Below are positions 5,726-12,465 of a DNA stretch of 12,771 nucleotides, piece after piece. How positions within the stretch are numbered: the first letter of the stretch is position 1; every line of letters begins with the position of its first letter. The position numbers and the translations under genes were made by a program. The notes under the pieces were generated by a model. That model was not told the origin of the DNA. It made no database searches and saw only the letters and a program-made list of their open reading frames with translations. The stretch comes from Dehalococcoidia bacterium (GTDB lineage Bacteria; Chloroflexota; Dehalococcoidia; Dehalococcoidales; JAUXAE01), in the NCBI GenBank assembly GCA_030665535.1, contig DAOUZU010000016.1:1-12771 (forward strand). Reading direction: 5' to 3'.

Positions 5726-6631
5726 TTGGTTGACTGGGCCAACATAGCCTTATTGAGCACAGCCATTATCGGGCTGGTGAATATAATTGATAGCCACCTC
5801 ATTTCCAAGAGGATGCCCGGCCTGCAGGCCTTTCTGCTGCCGGCCAGCCTGACTATCCTGGTTGTCAGCCTGGTGGCCGCATCACTGTTCCCGCTGCCGT
5901 CAGGCCTTGACGGCCAGACACTCCTCATCGCCGTACTCTCCGGGATCTTACGGACGTTCTCCCTGGGAATCCTGCTCTTCACCTTCAAGATGGAGGAGGT
6001 ATCACGGGTGATACCGGTGTACTCAACCTTCCCCGTCTTTGTGGCTATTATGGCCGTGCCCCTGCTGGGAGAGGCGGTAGGCCTGCTGCAGTGGCTGGCA
6101 ATTATCGTGGTCGTGGCCGGGGCGGTTGTCGTATCGGCCAACCGTAGCCCCGGCAGCGCCACGCGGCGGCTGGGCCGGGTATTTGCCCTCCTCCTTATTT
6201 CCAGTCTGCTGATGGCCGGGGCTAATATTGCCTCCAAGTACGTCCTGGACTCCATATCCTCTTGGAATATGTATTGGATTACCGGCCTGTCCATTGCCGC
6301 TGGTTTCATGCTCGTCTCACTGCGCCCCCGTGTCGTAAGGGAACTGGCGGGCCTTAGGCAGCGCGGGGCTGTCCTGGGACTGCTGGCCTTTAACGAGTTG
6401 CTGGTGGTGGCCGGAGTGGTGCTGCTGTTTGTGGCAATGCAGAACGGCCCCGTATCCCTGGTATCGGCCATCTTCTCCAGCCGCCCCATATTTGTGCTGA
6501 TATTCGCCTTTGCCATCAGCCGTACCTTCCCCAATTTCCTCAAGTGGGAAACGGGCAAGGGGGTGCTGGCGCAGCGCGTGGTGGGGACAACCATGGTCGT
6601 AGCCGGCATCGCCGCTATCTACCTGTCCTAG
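5726..6631 (+). CDS. DMT-superfamily (EamA-type) membrane permease
   Basis: This highly hydrophobic 301-residue protein reads as about ten membrane helices in two halves, split by a short basic stretch near 138-148 (NRSPGSATRRLGR). That is the two-domain layout of EamA/DMT transporters. The first half ends with a helix pair around a YSTFPVFVAIMAVPLLGE motif, and the second with FSSRPIFVLIFAF. Both correspond to the conserved proline-bearing stretch before the last helices of an EamA domain. The substrate cannot be read from sequence; the family exports metabolites, amino acids or drugs. The TTG start at 5726 is chosen because GGAGG lies five bases upstream and no ATG gives a full first helix. 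It is divergent from coaE and lies 47 bases before amrS, which has its own -10 element. Confidence 0.88.
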   Translation: MVDWANIALLSTAIIGLVNIIDSHLISKRMPGLQAFLLPASLTILVVSLVAASLFPLPSGLDGQTLLIAVLSGILRTFSLGILLFTFKMEEVSRVIPVYSTFPVFVAIMAVPLLGEAVGLLQWLAIIVVVAGAVVVSANRSPGSATRRLGRVFALLLISSLLMAGANIASKYVLDSISSWNMYWITGLSIAAGFMLVSLRPRVVRELAGLRQRGAVLGLLAFNELLVVAGVVLLFVAMQNGPVSLVSAIFSSRPIFVLIFAFAISRTFPNFLKWETGKGVLAQRVVGTTMVVAGIAAIYLS

Positions 6632-6657
6632 TCCGGCCTGCAACCGCCGTCGGCGAG

Positions 6658-6666
6658 TGATATAAT
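6658..6666 (+). promoter_or_regulatory. Extended -10 promoter just before amrS
   Basis: TGATATAAT is a perfect extended -10 with TATAAT at 6661-6666. The -35 region (CTGCAA at 6638-6643, 17-base spacer) is poor. Transcription would begin near 6673, only about six bases before the amrS ATG. Confidence 0.55.
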
Positions 6667-6678
6667 TGTACCAAGCGG

Positions 6679-7716
6679 ATGCACGAAGCGCTTTTATACC
6701 AGAGGTTAGCCGGTTCTGTGGTGAGGTGCGACACCTGCCAGTGGCGCTGCCGCATTCACCCGGGCAAACTCGGTGTCTGCAAGATGTACCGCAACGACGA
6801 AGGCAGGCTCTATAACCTGAATTACGCCAGGGTTTCCTCGCTGGCCGTAGACCCTATCGAAAAGAAACCCCTCTTCCATTTTCACCCCGGCACGATGGTC
6901 TTTTCGATGGGCAGCTGGGGCTGCAATTTTCACTGCAGCGGCTGTCAGAACTGGGAGATAGCCTGCCCCGAAAAACCAGACCAGTGGCAGACATCCCGGG
7001 AGATACCGCCTGAAGCTGCCGTGGAGATGGCCCGAAGCAGCGGCGCCGCCGGCATCGCCTGGACCTACAACGAGCCCGGCATCTGGCTTGAGTACACCCT
7101 GGATACGGCCAAACTGGCCAGGCAGAGCAACCTCTATACCGTCTATGTCACCAACGGCTACTCTACCCCGGAAGCCCTGGATACCGTCGGCCCCTACCTG
7201 GACGCCTGGCGGGTGGATATAAAGGGCTTTTCCGATGCCCTCTACAATAAACTGGCCCGGGTGAGCCAATGGCGGGGGATATTGGAGGTGGCCAAAAGGG
7301 CCAGGGAGAAGTGGCAAATGCATGTGGAGGTGGTGACCAACATCATTCCCGGCCTGAATGACGACGACGAGCAGCTTGGCGGCATCGCCGGCTGGATAGC
7401 CGCCGAACTGGGCGAGCTGACACCTTGGCACGTCACCCGCTTCTACCCCCACCGCCTGATGGCCGGCATCCCGCCGACAGCGATGGCCACCCTGGAGCAC
7501 GCCTACGACATCGGACGAAAGGCGGGACTCAAGTTTATCTATCTGGGCAACGTGCCCGGTCATAAGAGCGAGGCCACCATCTGCCCCGCCTGCGGCGGGA
7601 CGGTGGTGGAGAGGGTCGGCTATCAGACCGGCATCGTCGGCCTGGACACCTCAAGGTGTCGATTCTGCGGGGCGGAGCTTAATATCAGGAGCGGCGTTGG
7701 GGAGATTAAGAAATGA
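6679..7716 (+). CDS. amrS: AmmeMemoRadiSam system radical SAM enzyme
   Basis: This 345-residue radical SAM protein is of the type that co-occurs with Memo and AMMECR1 proteins (also annotated as a PflA-like activating enzyme). The cluster motif C-x3-C-x2-C is at Cys82, Cys86 and Cys89. In front is a second cysteine group, Cys17, Cys20, Cys24 and Cys34, typical of this subfamily. A C-terminal C-x2-C ... C-x2-C pair (302, 305, 327, 330) looks like a zinc ribbon. The substrate is unknown; the family is thought to act together with the Memo and AMMECR1 partners encoded next. The ATG at 6679 has no good Shine-Dalgarno and sits 12 bases after TATAAT, so it may be translated leaderless. The stop overlaps the next start as ATGA (7713-7716), which implies coupled translation. 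Confidence 0.93.
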   Translation: MHEALLYQRLAGSVVRCDTCQWRCRIHPGKLGVCKMYRNDEGRLYNLNYARVSSLAVDPIEKKPLFHFHPGTMVFSMGSWGCNFHCSGCQNWEIACPEKPDQWQTSREIPPEAAVEMARSSGAAGIAWTYNEPGIWLEYTLDTAKLARQSNLYTVYVTNGYSTPEALDTVGPYLDAWRVDIKGFSDALYNKLARVSQWRGILEVAKRAREKWQMHVEVVTNIIPGLNDDDEQLGGIAGWIAAELGELTPWHVTRFYPHRLMAGIPPTAMATLEHAYDIGRKAGLKFIYLGNVPGHKSEATICPACGGTVVERVGYQTGIVGLDTSRCRFCGAELNIRSGVGEIKK

Positions 7717-9020
7717 TAAGACAACCGGCGGTGGCCGGCCAGTTTTACCCCGGCACGGCAGAAGAACTGAGGGCGGCCATAGACGGCCTGGTGGACAAAG
7801 AGGTGGTCAAGGAGGAGGTCATCGGCCTGGTATCGCCCCACGCCGGTTATATCTACTCCGGGCCGGTGGCCGGGGCCACCATCTCTCGGATCAAGTTCCG
7901 GGATACCTTCATCGTCATCGGCCCCAACCACACCGGTATGGGCAAACCATTCAGCATTATGACGGAGGGCGCCTGGCAGACGCCGCTGGGCGAGGTGGCT
8001 ATCGACAGCGAGCTGGCGCGGCAGATTCGGGACGATTCAAGCCATCTGGAGGAGGACACCGCCGCCCACCAGAACGAACACTCCGTGGAGGTGCAGATCC
8101 CCTTCCTTCAGTACTTCAAGCCGGACGTGAAAATAGTTCCCATCGTGCTGGCTTCCGCTTCGGCTGATGTCCTCAAGGAGATAGGCCGGGAGATAGCCGG
8201 GGCGGTGAGCCGGCTCAAGCGACCGGTGGTTATTTTAGCCTCAAGCGATATGACTCACTATGAGCCGCAGGCAGCCGCCGCGGAGAAGGACAGGCAGGCC
8301 ATCGGCGCTATACTGGATATGGATGAGGATAAGCTGCTGGAGCGGGTGGCCGGTCTGGGCATCTCTATGTGCGGCTACGTCCCGGTAGTGGCTATGATGG
8401 CCGCCGCCAGGGAGCTGGGGGCCGGGACAGCCGAGCTGGTGAAGTACCAGACCAGCGGTGACATCAGCGGCGATTATGGCCGCGTCGTCGGCTATGCCGG
8501 CATCATACTGAAGGGGACATCGCCGCTGGCCGAACTGGCCAGAAAAGCCGTTGAAGGCTATATCCGCTACGGCAAGAACTATAAGCCCGCTGAGCTTACC
8601 CCGGAGATGGCGGAGAAGGCCGGTGTCTTCGTCTGCCTGAAGCGGTCGGGGCAGTTGCGCGGCTGCATCGGCACCTTTGAGCCTTGCCGGGACAATGTCG
8701 CCGGGGAGACGGTGGAGAACGCCATCAGCTCGGCCACCAGGGACCCTCGCTTCCCGCCGGTAACGCCGGAAGAGCTGGACGATCTTACCTACAGCGTGGA
8801 TATCCTCGGCCAGCCGGAGCCGGTAGCAGGTATAGACCAGCTTGACGTCAAGAGATACGGCGTTATCGTGGAAGCCGGCCCCAGGCGCGGCCTGCTGCTA
8901 CCGGACTTGGAAGGGGTGGACAGCCCCCAGCAGCAGATTGCCATCTGCCGCCAGAAGGCCGGCATCGGCCCCGACGAGCCGGTAAAGCTCTATCGTTTTG
9001 AAGTCAGGAGATATGAGTAA
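7713..9020 (+). CDS. amrB: Memo-AMMECR1 fusion, AmmeMemoRadiSam proteins B and A
   Basis: This 435-residue protein joins two families usually named AmmeMemoRadiSam B and A. Residues 1 to about 268 are a Memo-like domain related to LigB-type non-haem iron dioxygenases: HAGYIYSG (43-50), PNHTG (71-75), HQNEHSVEVQ (119-128), SSDMTHY (177-183) and MCGYVP (219-224). His43, His73 and Cys220 fall where human MEMO1 has its metal ligands. Residues about 275-435 are AMMECR1, with the hallmark L-R-G-C-I-G-T (315-321) and a DPRFPPVTPEEL block. The biochemical role of either half is unsettled. The fusion puts both in fixed proportion with AmrS, whose gene overlaps it by four bases. The next gene begins inside its last codons. 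It could be split into amrB and amrA in other annotations. Confidence 0.94.
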   Translation: MIRQPAVAGQFYPGTAEELRAAIDGLVDKEVVKEEVIGLVSPHAGYIYSGPVAGATISRIKFRDTFIVIGPNHTGMGKPFSIMTEGAWQTPLGEVAIDSELARQIRDDSSHLEEDTAAHQNEHSVEVQIPFLQYFKPDVKIVPIVLASASADVLKEIGREIAGAVSRLKRPVVILASSDMTHYEPQAAAAEKDRQAIGAILDMDEDKLLERVAGLGISMCGYVPVVAMMAAARELGAGTAELVKYQTSGDISGDYGRVVGYAGIILKGTSPLAELARKAVEGYIRYGKNYKPAELTPEMAEKAGVFVCLKRSGQLRGCIGTFEPCRDNVAGETVENAISSATRDPRFPPVTPEELDDLTYSVDILGQPEPVAGIDQLDVKRYGVIVEAGPRRGLLLPDLEGVDSPQQQIAICRQKAGIGPDEPVKLYRFEVRRYE

Positions 9021-9534
9021 CGCTATGAAAGCCGATGAAATCTACCACGAGGAAGTCCCATTTACCTTTATTAAGTACCTTATCTTTCTGGAGGCCGCCC
9101 TGGCCGTCCTGTTCCTGGTTCTCTTTTTCGTTCAGACCTTCGGTGGCCCCATCGGCGAGCGTCCCGCCCCGGACTGGGTCTATCTAATCGTTGCTGCTGT
9201 TATGGCTGGCATTACTGTCTTTCTCTATAGAATGCGGGTGATGACCATCGGCATCACGCCGCAGGCGGTCAATATCTCTCTAGGTATGTTCCGGCGTAGC
9301 GTGCCGTTTGAGGTTATTGAGAGTATTCACACGGACAGCGGGCCGGGTATAAAATACGGCGGCTGGGGGGTACGCGTCTTCAGGGACAAGAAAGGCTGGG
9401 TGCTGGCCTATAACACCTTTGGCCGTCCCCGGGTCGTCCTGGGGCTCGGGCGGGGGCGATTCGGTCGGTTCGTCTTCTCCACCCGGAACCCGGATGAGGT
9501 AATCAACATCGTGGAGCGGTATAAGGGCGGCTGA
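9013..9534 (+). CDS. Two-helix membrane protein with a C-terminal PH-like beta domain
   Basis: I do not recognise a named family. The 173-residue protein has a short charged N-terminus, two hydrophobic helices (about 21-42 and 54-72), then a beta-rich tail (73-173). The tail has the order strand, GMFRRSVPFEVIESI, glycine-rich loop, GWGVRVF, and ends with an amphipathic NPDEVINIVERYK helix. That layout recalls bacterial PH (bPH/YdbT-like) membrane proteins, which places the tail in the cytoplasm; this is a fold-level guess. I prefer the ATG at 9013, which overlaps the end of the Memo-AMMECR1 gene by eight bases, though its AGGAG is close (two bases). The TTG at 8998 and ATG at 9025 are alternatives. 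The stop shares a base with rarA (TGATG), so it sits inside a coupled operon. Its membrane setting may localise the AmmeMemo proteins, but nothing in the sequence proves that. Confidence 0.85.
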   Translation: MSNAMKADEIYHEEVPFTFIKYLIFLEAALAVLFLVLFFVQTFGGPIGERPAPDWVYLIVAAVMAGITVFLYRMRVMTIGITPQAVNISLGMFRRSVPFEVIESIHTDSGPGIKYGGWGVRVFRDKKGWVLAYNTFGRPRVVLGLGRGRFGRFVFSTRNPDEVINIVERYKGG

Positions 9535-10871
9535 TGGACATCTTCGAGCACGACATGGAAAAGAGAAAGGGCAAGGAAGCGCCACTGGCGGCCCGCATAC
9601 GACCGGTAAGCTTCAGCGAATTTGTCGGCCAGGAGCACCTGGTGGGCGAGGGCCGCACCCTCAGGAGGGCCATTGAGGCAGACCAGCTGCCTTCCATAAT
9701 CCTCTGGGGGCCGCCCGGCAGTGGCAAGACCACCCTGGCCTACATCATCGCCAGCGTCACGGATTCCCATTTCAGCCCGGTGAGCGCCACCAGCGCTGGT
9801 GTCGCCGAGCTGCGCCAGATAATAGAAGAGGCCAAAGAACGCCGCCAGCTGTACAGAAAAAGGACGATTCTGTTCATAGATGAAATTCACCGCTTCAACA
9901 AGTCGCAGCAGGATACCGTCCTGCCATTTGTGGAGGACGGCACGGTTACTTTAATAGGCGCCACCACCGAGAACCCCTCCTTTGAGGTAATATCGCCGCT
10001 GCTCTCCCGCAGCCATGTCTATACGCTTAACGCCTTAAGCGATAGCGAAATAAGGGTGATTGTTACACGGGCTCTCAGTGACGGGCTGAAGGGCCTCGGC
10101 GCTCTCAAAGCCGGGCTCTCGGATGAAGCCCTGGGCCACTTGGTTAATATGGCCGGTGGCGACGCCCGTGTGGCCCTGAATATTCTGGAGATGGCTATCA
10201 AGACAACGCCACCAGGCAGGGGTGGCCGGCGCCACGTCTCCCTGGAGGCAGTGGAAGACGCCGCCCAGAAGAGGGTGTTAATTTATGACAAGGCCGGTGA
10301 GCAGCACTATAACATCATCTCGGCGCTACACAAGTCGCTGCGCGGTTCAGATCCGGACGCTGCCCTCTACTGGCTGGCGCGGATGTTGGAGGCCGGTGAG
10401 GACCCGCTGTATATAGCCCGCCGGCTGGTGCGCTTCGCTTCGGAGGACGTCGGAATGGCCGACCCACAGGCGCTGGTGGTGGCGATGGCGGCGCAGCAGG
10501 CTGTCCACTTCATCGGCATGCCGGAGGGAAACCTGGCCCTGGCCCAGGCAGCCGTCTACTTGGCCACGGCGCCCAAGAGCAACTCGCTGTATACGGCCTA
10601 TAAGCGTGTCCAGGAGGAAGTGGCCAGGGGGCCGAAAACAGAGGTGCCCAAGCACCTGCGTAACCCGGTGACGCCGCTGATGAAGGGCCAGGGCTACGGC
10701 AAGGGCTACAAGTACGCCCACGACTACCCCGGCCACTACGTAAAGCAGCAGAACCTGCCCGATTCACTCAAGGGCAAGAGCTATTATTCCCCCAGTGACC
10801 AGGGTTTAGAGCGGCAGATAGCCGAAAGGCTGGAGTCATTAAAGAAAGAGGCGGGAACGGAGGAGGGGTAG
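9534..10871 (+). CDS. rarA: RarA (MgsA), replication-associated recombination AAA+ ATPase
   Basis: RarA is a clamp-loader-like ATPase acting at stalled replication forks, related to eukaryotic WRNIP1. The 445-residue protein shows Walker A G-P-P-G-S-G-K-T-T (59-67), Walker B L-F-I-D-E-I-H (113-119) followed by the family's RFNKSQQD, sensor 1 T-T-E-N (144-147), and the arginine-finger region SPLLSRS. The C-terminal tetramerisation part carries DPDAALYWLARMLEAGEDP and RRLVRFASEDVG, both typical. It ends with the Y-x-Y-x-H-D-Y-P-x-H-Y region of full-length members. The ATG at 9534 overlaps the previous stop by one base, so it is translated as the last gene of the amrS operon. No terminator is seen after it; a new promoter begins 13 bases past the stop. 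Confidence 0.97.
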   Translation: MDIFEHDMEKRKGKEAPLAARIRPVSFSEFVGQEHLVGEGRTLRRAIEADQLPSIILWGPPGSGKTTLAYIIASVTDSHFSPVSATSAGVAELRQIIEEAKERRQLYRKRTILFIDEIHRFNKSQQDTVLPFVEDGTVTLIGATTENPSFEVISPLLSRSHVYTLNALSDSEIRVIVTRALSDGLKGLGALKAGLSDEALGHLVNMAGGDARVALNILEMAIKTTPPGRGGRRHVSLEAVEDAAQKRVLIYDKAGEQHYNIISALHKSLRGSDPDAALYWLARMLEAGEDPLYIARRLVRFASEDVGMADPQALVVAMAAQQAVHFIGMPEGNLALAQAAVYLATAPKSNSLYTAYKRVQEEVARGPKTEVPKHLRNPVTPLMKGQGYGKGYKYAHDYPGHYVKQQNLPDSLKGKSYYSPSDQGLERQIAERLESLKKEAGTEEG

Positions 10872-10884
10872 CCGTCGTTCTGCC

Positions 10885-10913
10885 TTGACATCATCCCCGG
10901 CTGACACTATACT
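10885..10913 (+). promoter_or_regulatory. Near-consensus sigma70 promoter for the GYD gene and tRNA-fMet
   Basis: TTGACA (10885-10890), a 17-base spacer and TATACT (10908-10913) make this the best promoter in the window. The start would be near 10920, giving a leader of about 60 bases. No terminator separates the GYD gene from the tRNA, so both should be on this transcript. Confidence 0.82.
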
Positions 10914-10980
10914 ACGGGCTGGACGCCCTGAACAGATTAATAGCATCACCGTTTCATTAAAGCCGGTAAGGAGAAAGAAA

Positions 10981-11268
10981 ATGCCTATCTTTGCCGCCCT
11001 GGGAACACTGACAGAGCAGGGACTCAAGAACCTGGAGGCGCTGCCGGAGCGCCACAAGCGGGCCGTGGAGCACGCTGAGGAGCGCGGCGGCAAGGTGCTG
11101 GCCAGTTATGCCCTTATTGGCCAGTACGACTTCCTGGTCATCCTGGAGGCACCGGATGTGCAGACTGCCGTCTATGTGCTGACCAAAGAGGCCGAGCACG
11201 GCAACGTGCGCTACGAGACTATGCAGGCTATACCGATGGCCAATTTCTCGGAGCTGGTTCAGAAGTAA
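10981..11268 (+). CDS. GYD-domain protein
   Basis: This 95-residue soluble protein matches the GYD family, small alpha-beta proteins related to the dimeric alpha/beta-barrel and Lrp-type ligand domains. It begins with a strand (PIFAALGTLTEQGLKNL), then a helix over HKRAVEHAEERGG. The naming motif G-x-Y-D is present as IGQYDFLVILEAPD (about 42-55). It ends in the characteristic GNVRYETMQAIP stretch. Function in the family is unknown. The ATG at 10981 is chosen because TAAGGAGA (10967-10974) precedes it at good spacing and it gives the family's M-P-x N-terminus; a longer frame to 10885 would run through the promoter. It sits 15 bases before the initiator tRNA gene and is likely cotranscribed with it. 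Confidence 0.92.
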   Translation: MPIFAALGTLTEQGLKNLEALPERHKRAVEHAEERGGKVLASYALIGQYDFLVILEAPDVQTAVYVLTKEAEHGNVRYETMQAIPMANFSELVQK

Positions 11269-11283
11269 ATTAAGCCAATTCAA

Positions 11284-11358
<75 letters not shown>

Positions 11359-11371
11359 ATGATATATAATT

Positions 11372-11394
11372 ACCTGCTAGGGGCAGGTCTTTTT
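11372..11394 (+). terminator. Terminator of the GYD-tRNA transcript
   Basis: ACCTGC (11372-11377) pairs with GCAGGT (11383-11388) across a 5-base loop, followed by C and five T. It lies directly after the tRNA 3' end. Confidence 0.75.
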
Positions 11395-11413
11395 GTGGCC
11401 AGTGATGTGGCCA
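11395..11413 (+). repeat. Paired GTGGCCA repeats before the 11438 gene
   Basis: GTGGCCA occurs at 11395-11401 and 11407-11413, 12 bases apart from start to start. Because TGGCCA is its own complement, the pair is both a direct repeat and a possible 6-bp stem with a 6-base loop. It lies between the tRNA terminator and the Shine-Dalgarno of the next gene, so it could be an operator or a leader hairpin. It may also be chance. Confidence 0.4.
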
Positions 11414-11437
11414 TTAAGAATACTACAGGAGAGGTGT

Positions 11438-11740
11438 ATGGCAGTCGACTTTAGCTACGAAAGCCTGGTAGTCCAGGTTATAGGCGGCAACTACAAGGAA
11501 GCGTCCACCGCGCTTGTTGAGGCCTACAAGGATAAAACGACCATCTCTGTGCCCCTCGTCAATGAGATAGAGGATGAGTTTAGATCGATACATGCCAAGA
11601 AGATATCGGCAGGGCTTTTCAGTAAAAGCCGCAAAGAGATGGCCGGGGAAGCCGTCGCCGATACGGTTGAATGGCTACAAAGGAAGCTGGGCATAGAGAG
11701 GGAGAAAGACACACTTAACTGGCGCCTGGGGGATGTTTAG
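11438..11740 (+). CDS. Uncharacterised 100-residue protein
   Basis: I do not recognise this protein. It is small, soluble and mostly helical by appearance, with no signal peptide, membrane segment or Cys/His cluster. The N-terminal part (SYESLVVQVIGGNYKEASTAL) reads like an amphipathic helix-turn-helix repeat. The middle is charged (NEIEDEFRSIHAKKISAGLF), and the end has a conserved-looking EWLQRKLGI followed by NWRLGD. It is very likely a real gene: the ATG at 11438 has AGGAGAGG (11427-11434), base composition matches the GC-rich genes before it, and a strong terminator follows 28 bases after the stop. No clear promoter was found; the paired GTGGCCA repeats lie upstream. The in-frame TTG at 11393 overlaps the tRNA terminator and was not chosen. 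Confidence 0.85.
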   Translation: MAVDFSYESLVVQVIGGNYKEASTALVEAYKDKTTISVPLVNEIEDEFRSIHAKKISAGLFSKSRKEMAGEAVADTVEWLQRKLGIEREKDTLNWRLGDV

Positions 11741-11768
11741 CTCTCCCTAGTACAACTTAAAGGAGGCG

Positions 11769-11798
11769 AAGCACGGGCTGAGAAGCCTGTGCTTTTTA
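11769..11798 (+). terminator. Strong Rho-independent terminator after the 11438 gene
   Basis: AAGCACGGGCT (11769-11779) pairs with AGCCTGTGCTT (11784-11794) as an 11-bp stem with one G-U pair and a GAGA tetraloop, and runs into five T. It marks the end of the GC-rich part of the window. Confidence 0.9.
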
Positions 11799-11834
11799 TT
11801 ATGTGTTCTTAATTTATGTTGTGAGCACTTAGCA

Positions 11835-12266
11835 TTAGTCGATGGGTTTAAGAGGTTTGGATAAAACACTAATGTCAAAACGTTGAGTCCAGCCCATCCT
11901 CTTCCAAAACTTCATTCCATTTTGATTATTGTTGAACATAAAGAGATGACTCTTTTGGATTCCAATGGACTTTAACGCTACTAGACATTTATCTACAAGC
12001 ATTCGCCCTATGCCCTGACTCTGATAATCTGGTTGGACTGCCAGATGATGAATGTAACCGCGCCTGCCATCGTGGCCACAGAGAACAGCTCCGACTAACA
12101 CATTATTGTCATACGCTACAAAACTCATACCTGGGTTCCTGTTAAGAAATGTTTGGATATTCTCCTTGGAATCAGCGCCGCTTAAGCCAACACCCTCACT
12201 AAGATTCCATAGTGATACGACTTCATCATATTCTTCAATTGAAAATTCGGTTATGGTGATAATCAT
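11835..12266 (-). CDS. GNAT-family N-acetyltransferase
   Basis: This 143-residue protein is a single GNAT domain that would transfer an acetyl group from acetyl-CoA to an unidentified amine. The acetyl-CoA pyrophosphate loop is clear: LAVQPDYQSQGIGRMLV has the Q-x2-G-x-G pattern. It is preceded by the beta strand VLVGAVLCGHDGRRGYIHH and followed by the NQNGMKFWKRMGW segment common at the end of the fold. I chose the ATG at 12266 because it gives the normal first strand (MIITITEFS); a TTG at 12281 adds five residues. A perfect TATAAT precedes it on the - strand. The gene is AT-rich compared with everything left of 11740 (23 of 60 bases G or C in one sampled stretch), which suggests separate origin. 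No terminator is visible on its strand. Confidence 0.9.
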   Translation of the reverse strand: MIITITEFSIEEYDEVVSLWNLSEGVGLSGADSKENIQTFLNRNPGMSFVAYDNNVLVGAVLCGHDGRRGYIHHLAVQPDYQSQGIGRMLVDKCLVALKSIGIQKSHLFMFNNNQNGMKFWKRMGWTQRFDISVLSKPLKPID

Positions 12267-12294
12267 GTGTATTCCGATCAAACACTACCAATAG

Positions 12295-12300
12295 ATTATA
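12295..12300 (-). promoter_or_regulatory. -10 element of the GNAT gene
   Basis: TATAAT on the - strand lies about 28 bases before the ATG at 12266. TTGTTT at 12321-12316 gives a weak -35 with a short 15-base spacer. Confidence 0.5.
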
Positions 12301-12436
12301 CTATTTTGAGTTGCGAAACAAAGGCGTATCCCCCGATAGGGGTGTTGTCAATGGATTTTTGGGATATATTTCGTGAGCTAGTTGGAGTTAGGCAGCACCC
12401 ATAGGGGGGTTATGATTCTGGGATTAAAGAAGAAGG

Positions 12437-12458
12437 GGAGCCCCTATTTTGAGGCTCC
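12437..12458 (-). terminator. Probable terminator of the GrpB-family gene
   Basis: GGAGCC and GGCTCC form a 6-bp stem with a 10-base loop, followed on the - strand by a pyrimidine-rich CTTCTTCTTT. It starts eight bases after the gene's stop codon. The interrupted U tract makes it a moderate terminator. Confidence 0.5.
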
Positions 12459-12465
12459 TCTTTGG

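Noticed and set aside
5632..6609. A 325-codon open frame on the - strand, antisense to the permease gene.
   Set aside because: Its translation is rich in Thr, Ser, Arg and Pro with no recognisable family, while the + strand reads a clear ten-helix transporter with a good Shine-Dalgarno.
6706..7563. A 285-codon open frame on the - strand across amrS.
   Set aside because: It is the shadow of a GC-rich gene: the + strand encodes a complete radical SAM protein with all its cysteine motifs.
11365..11370. TATAAT between the tRNA and the 11438 gene, as a promoter -10.
   Set aside because: No -35 is found at usable spacing, and the predicted start would fall inside the tRNA terminator stem.
12351..12404. 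A 17-codon ORF (MDFWDIFRELVGVRQHP) after a GGGG-rich stretch.
   Set aside because: It is too short, with no homology I can recognise, and the upstream purine run is part of a local CCCC-GATA-GGGG inverted repeat.
12328..12415. Two short C-run/G-run inverted repeats (near 12330-12342 and 12398-12411) as possible mobile element or regulatory marks.
   Set aside because: Arms are only four or five bases, no target duplication or transposase is present, and they could arise by chance.
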